NCBI GenBank assembly: GCA_002633025.1
Contig: NMRB01002225.1
Location: forward strand, 1-64,000
Source: Notospermus geniculatus
Lineage: Eukaryota; Nemertea; Pilidiophora; Heteronemertea; Lineidae
Length of the DNA stretch: 64,000 nucleotides
Direction of reading: 5' to 3'
The position numbers were made by a program, and so were the translations under genes. Position 1 is the first letter of the stretch, and the number at the start of each line of letters is the position of its first letter. The notes under the pieces were generated by a model. It had not been told where the DNA came from. It made no database searches and saw nothing but the letters and a program-made list of their open reading frames with translations. Positions 61,453 to 64,000 of the stretch are shown piece by piece.

Positions 61453-62056
61453 GGGTCGTATTCGTAAAGCGGTTACATTATTAGAACCGTTAACATCTGC
61501 CAGTGTTCCCCATCTGTGAGTGTTCCCCTCGGCCTCCTAATAGAAGCAGTCAGCCGCGCATATTGCCAACAGATGGCAGCAAAGTTCTAGCGGACCAATG
61601 TAGGCCTACAGGAAAATCTACGTGATTGCTGTTCGATCGATAATAGTGAGTTTAAGAAACCATACGTTAACGCTAACGCTAACGCTAATTTCGTCAAAAT
61701 GACGTCACTCCCCGAAGAAATACAACAGATTCATTCGATGTGACGTCAAAATGATGTCAATAACGTTAGCGTTAGCGTTAACGTATGGTATCTTAACCTC
61801 ACTAATGACTGAGTCCGCTATATGCATTGAATTGGGCCGTAGTGACACCTATTGGTCAACTCGCTGCCAGCTCCTATTGTCTGACGGAATAGGCGGCGAC
61901 TTGACAATAGAGGACACACAGAGAAATATGTCGATCTACCTGCCAGCGTTTCCAAAACAATAAGGGGACACACTCACCCATCACAGAAACACTGGCAGAC
62001 ACCTGCCTGAGACGGTTCTAACGATAGAACCGCTTTATGAATACGAATACGACCCC
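61453..62056. mobile_element. TIR element containing repeat family D copy 2
   Basis: Ends GGGTCGTATTCGTAAAGCGG / CGAATACGACCC. Inside, 61,492-62,008 has the family D ends (AACATCTGCCAGTGTTCCCC; GAAACACTGGCAGA) and core. A further palindrome at 61,645-61,802 carries GTTAACGCTAACGCTAACGC and its complement with TGACGTCA-like sites. This is at least three layers of nesting. Confidence 0.75.
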
Positions 62057-62484
62057 AAAAGGAAAACTCATTGGAAAATACAGTTTTTCAATGATGGTTA
62101 AGAAAAATGTGAACCCGTTTTCAGTAAAATGCAAATTTTTTGTTGGCTGATTTCCCACTGCTTATGAAATGTAATATTCCTATTCGCATGGGTATTGAAC
62201 CAGTCTCCTTCCAATGTACTGTATGCCCACCAGCCTGTGACTTGGGTAGCAGTGTGTTGGTTTTAATCACGGAAGCGCCGTTTGTTCTCATTTTCCCCTT
62301 CCTCAACGCCGTAAGACATAATTGACATAATGACTCTGATATTTCATGCAAATCTTCCTTTGGTATATGTCCAGTAACCTGATCACTTAATCACAGAAGC
62401 AGTTCGGCCCGTTTTTTTTTCAGGTTTGCTTTACTCCAGATTCAACAGTGCTTGATGGATTTTTCCGATGTAAGGCTAGGGTTA

Positions 62485-62626
62485 GGGTGGGTATATACAC
62501 TACACGCGATTCACCCAACGCATGCGATGGTTCTTTGTTATTTCATGCCGCAATGCCTCCCAAACAAAAGCGATTCGCGTGCGATTCCAAATCGGTTGGC
62601 GAATCGCTTATAGTGTGCACCCACCC
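62485..62626. mobile_element. Harbinger-like MITE array, element 1
   Basis: TTA at 62,482-62,484 and 62,627-62,629 flank GGGTGGGTATATACACT...GTGTGCACCCACCC; the ends are inverted and the interior is rich in GCGATTCGC-type words. Confidence 0.75.
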
Positions 62627-62642
62627 TTAGGGTAGGGACCTA

Positions 62643-62781
62643 CCCCTACACTGAACGCGAATTCGCGTGCGACAGGGCAACGCGCGCGATTTATGCTTCG
62701 AAAGCCTTTGTTTGCGTGCAGCGCGGCGGAAAATAATAAAGACTTTGACGCACGCGTCTACGCATCGCGTTCGGTGTATAC
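62643..62781. mobile_element. Harbinger-like MITE array, element 2
   Basis: Ends CCCCTACACTGAACGCGA / TCGCGTTCGGTGTATAC are inverted; CTA may be the duplication (62,640-62,642 and 62,782-62,784). The edges are less certain than for elements 1 and 3. Confidence 0.6.
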
Positions 62782-62790
62782 CTAGCCTAA

Positions 62791-62931
62791 GGCCAGGTTC
62801 ACACTGCGAGCGAAATGGCGAAGCGAAGCGAATTTCCATTGTCCTGTAGCGTTACAGGCCATTGTCATGCTCCCAGATCTTTTCACCACATCGCTTCGCT
62901 TCGCCGTTTCGCTCGCAGTGTGAACCTGGCC
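62791..62931. mobile_element. Harbinger-like MITE array, element 3
   Basis: TAA at 62,788-62,790 and 62,932-62,934. Ends GGCCAGGTTCACACTGCGAG / CTCGCAGTGTGAACCTGGCC are exact inverted repeats; the interior pairs GCGAAGCGAAGCGA with its complement. The three-base TWA-type target fits PIF/Harbinger. Confidence 0.85.
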
Positions 62932-62934
62932 TAA

Positions 62935-63074
62935 GGCTAGGGATACACTGAACGCGATTTACCCATCGCGCGCGATTTTCGCACGGATGTCTTTTGTTTC
63001 GGAGGCATTGCGGCATGAAATAACAAAGAAACAACGCGCGCGATGGGTAAATCGCGTTCAGTGTATCCCTAGTC
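62935..63074. mobile_element. Harbinger-like MITE array, element 4
   Basis: Starts right after the TAA shared with element 3. Ends GGCTAGGGATACACTGAACG / CGTTCAGTGTATCCCTAGTC; interior CGATTTACCCATCGCGCGCG and complement. The right target site is not TAA. Confidence 0.75.
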
Positions 63075-63119
63075 TCGTAAACAGTGTACCGACTCTGCTA
63101 CGGGACCTGCTACCGCGGC

Positions 63120-63177
63120 AAAAGTTTTCTTGATGCAGTTTGTACAATTATTCTACGAACTGCATCAAGAAAATTTT
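63120..63177. repeat. Hairpin with 24-bp arms
   Basis: AAAGTTTTCTTGATGCAGTT is mirrored by AACTGCATCAAGAAAATTTT with a loop of about 10 bp. Confidence 0.85.
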
Positions 63178-63482
63178 CAATATTCAATATCACACACACA
63201 TGCATGTATATAGGCCCCAATCATGCTAAGGCCAATGAAATGGCCCGTGGACCATGTGCTCACTTGGGTGAATGTACACTCATGCAAAAAAAGTAAATGG
63301 ACAGCAGTTTTTCTTGAATATCTCCAAACCAATGAAATGTAGGAGAATGGGCCTAACATGTGTGATAGCAAATTTTCCTGGCTGTCTGATGATATCCAAG
63401 TCCAGAAAATCCGGTGAAATCCACCTTTGATAGAAGGACGCCTCTATAGCAAATTCCCTTCCTAACAGTCGTGAGTAATAAA

Positions 63483-63560
63483 TGGCGAGGACTCGGTTGA
63501 GAATCGAACCCGCGGTCACTTGATCAAGGTCAAATAACTGACATCTGACCACTGAAGAGT
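63483..63560 (-). repeat. tRNA-like sequence
   Basis: On the minus strand GACTCTTCAGTGGTCAGATG resembles box A, and GCGGGTTCGATTCTC is box B, about 70 bp in all. The anticodon stem ATTTGA/TCAAGT encloses a six-base loop, so it is unlikely to be a normal tRNA. Confidence 0.4.
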
Positions 63561-64000
63561 CGTTGTTCATGGTCTGTTTTAGAATTTAGAGTCAAAAAGT
63601 TTGATATTAATAATTATATCATTTATTTATCGTTTCGTCTGATGTAAAGGGTGTTAGCATGAAATCAATACCGAAAATATAGCCACAGAGAAAGATCACA
63701 AAAATATCATCTCTTATTGATCCAGGCTGTGACCATTGTACAGTTCTGTTTCCAATATGTAATTTAAAGAATCAATACTGTCTTTATGTCTTAATTTCAT
63801 GAAAACAACAATTGTTGAATGCACCAAAGGCAAGACATCCTCCCCACAGATGTGGTCAGAGGACTCGGCCCAGTCGAATGGAGTGTAATCCACGGCTAAC
63901 GAATGGCTTGATCCGGTCAGAGTTCTTCTTTCTGAGAGTCTCTGATCAGGACATTCCCCTTGACAACACACCGAGATTCGTCGTCACTCGATGAATAAAG
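63561..64000. other. No gene recognised
   Basis: Open frames on both strands near 63,714-63,994 have no recognisable protein; an exon of a gene extending beyond the window cannot be excluded. Confidence 0.4.

Overview
This is invertebrate nuclear DNA. Genes are split by long introns with GT-AG boundaries, intergenic DNA is extensive, and transposable elements of many kinds dominate the window. The host genes are a solute-carrier transporter and FMRFamide/neuropeptide-receptor-like GPCRs. The dispersed motifs taggcctac and acatgtacatgta are common. Together these suggest a marine bilaterian, most likely a non-vertebrate deuterostome (echinoderm, hemichordate or lancelet). That placement is inference; nothing here fixes the species.

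Three host loci can be read, all on the minus strand. (1) 14,756-15,766: a single-exon class A GPCR whose reading frame stops just after TM7, exactly at the edge of a transposon-like inverted repeat. (2) 25,288-44,956: an eight-exon SLC22/organic-cation-transporter gene. All exon phases join, giving about 571 residues, but a 1.66-kb Tc1-like transposon sits inside exon 6 and exon 4 is one base out of frame, so this copy is probably broken. (3) 56,384-60,855: an intact three-exon class A GPCR of 339 residues.

The rest is mostly repeats. 0-13 kb: minisatellites, foldback MITEs, a 200-bp tandem array (7.6-8.5 kb) and a large palindrome (8.8-11.5 kb) that carries a datable retroposon insertion. 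15.9-25.1 kb: a minisatellite, a LINE ORF2 3' fragment, and a 3.9-kb TTAA-bounded block holding a gag-containing, pol-less LTR retroelement, then tRNA-like tandem repeats and a hairpin. 28-45 kb: the introns of the transporter, full of TTAA, TA and 3-bp-TSD MITEs, a SINE with a perfect 12-bp target duplication and a Mutator-like foldback with a 9-bp TSD. 45-56 kb: an inverted pair of nuclease-like gene fragments, a CAGGGG-ended element, tandem repeats, and a TTAA foldback nested in a Tc1/mariner-type element. 57-63 kb: MITEs in and around the second GPCR gene and a head-to-tail array of four Harbinger-like foldbacks.

The main unexplained structure is the density of elements bounded by TTAA. 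Five have intact TTAA on both sides, including three elements packed end to end that share single TTAA junctions. No matching transposase is present, so the mobilising enzyme must be elsewhere in the genome.
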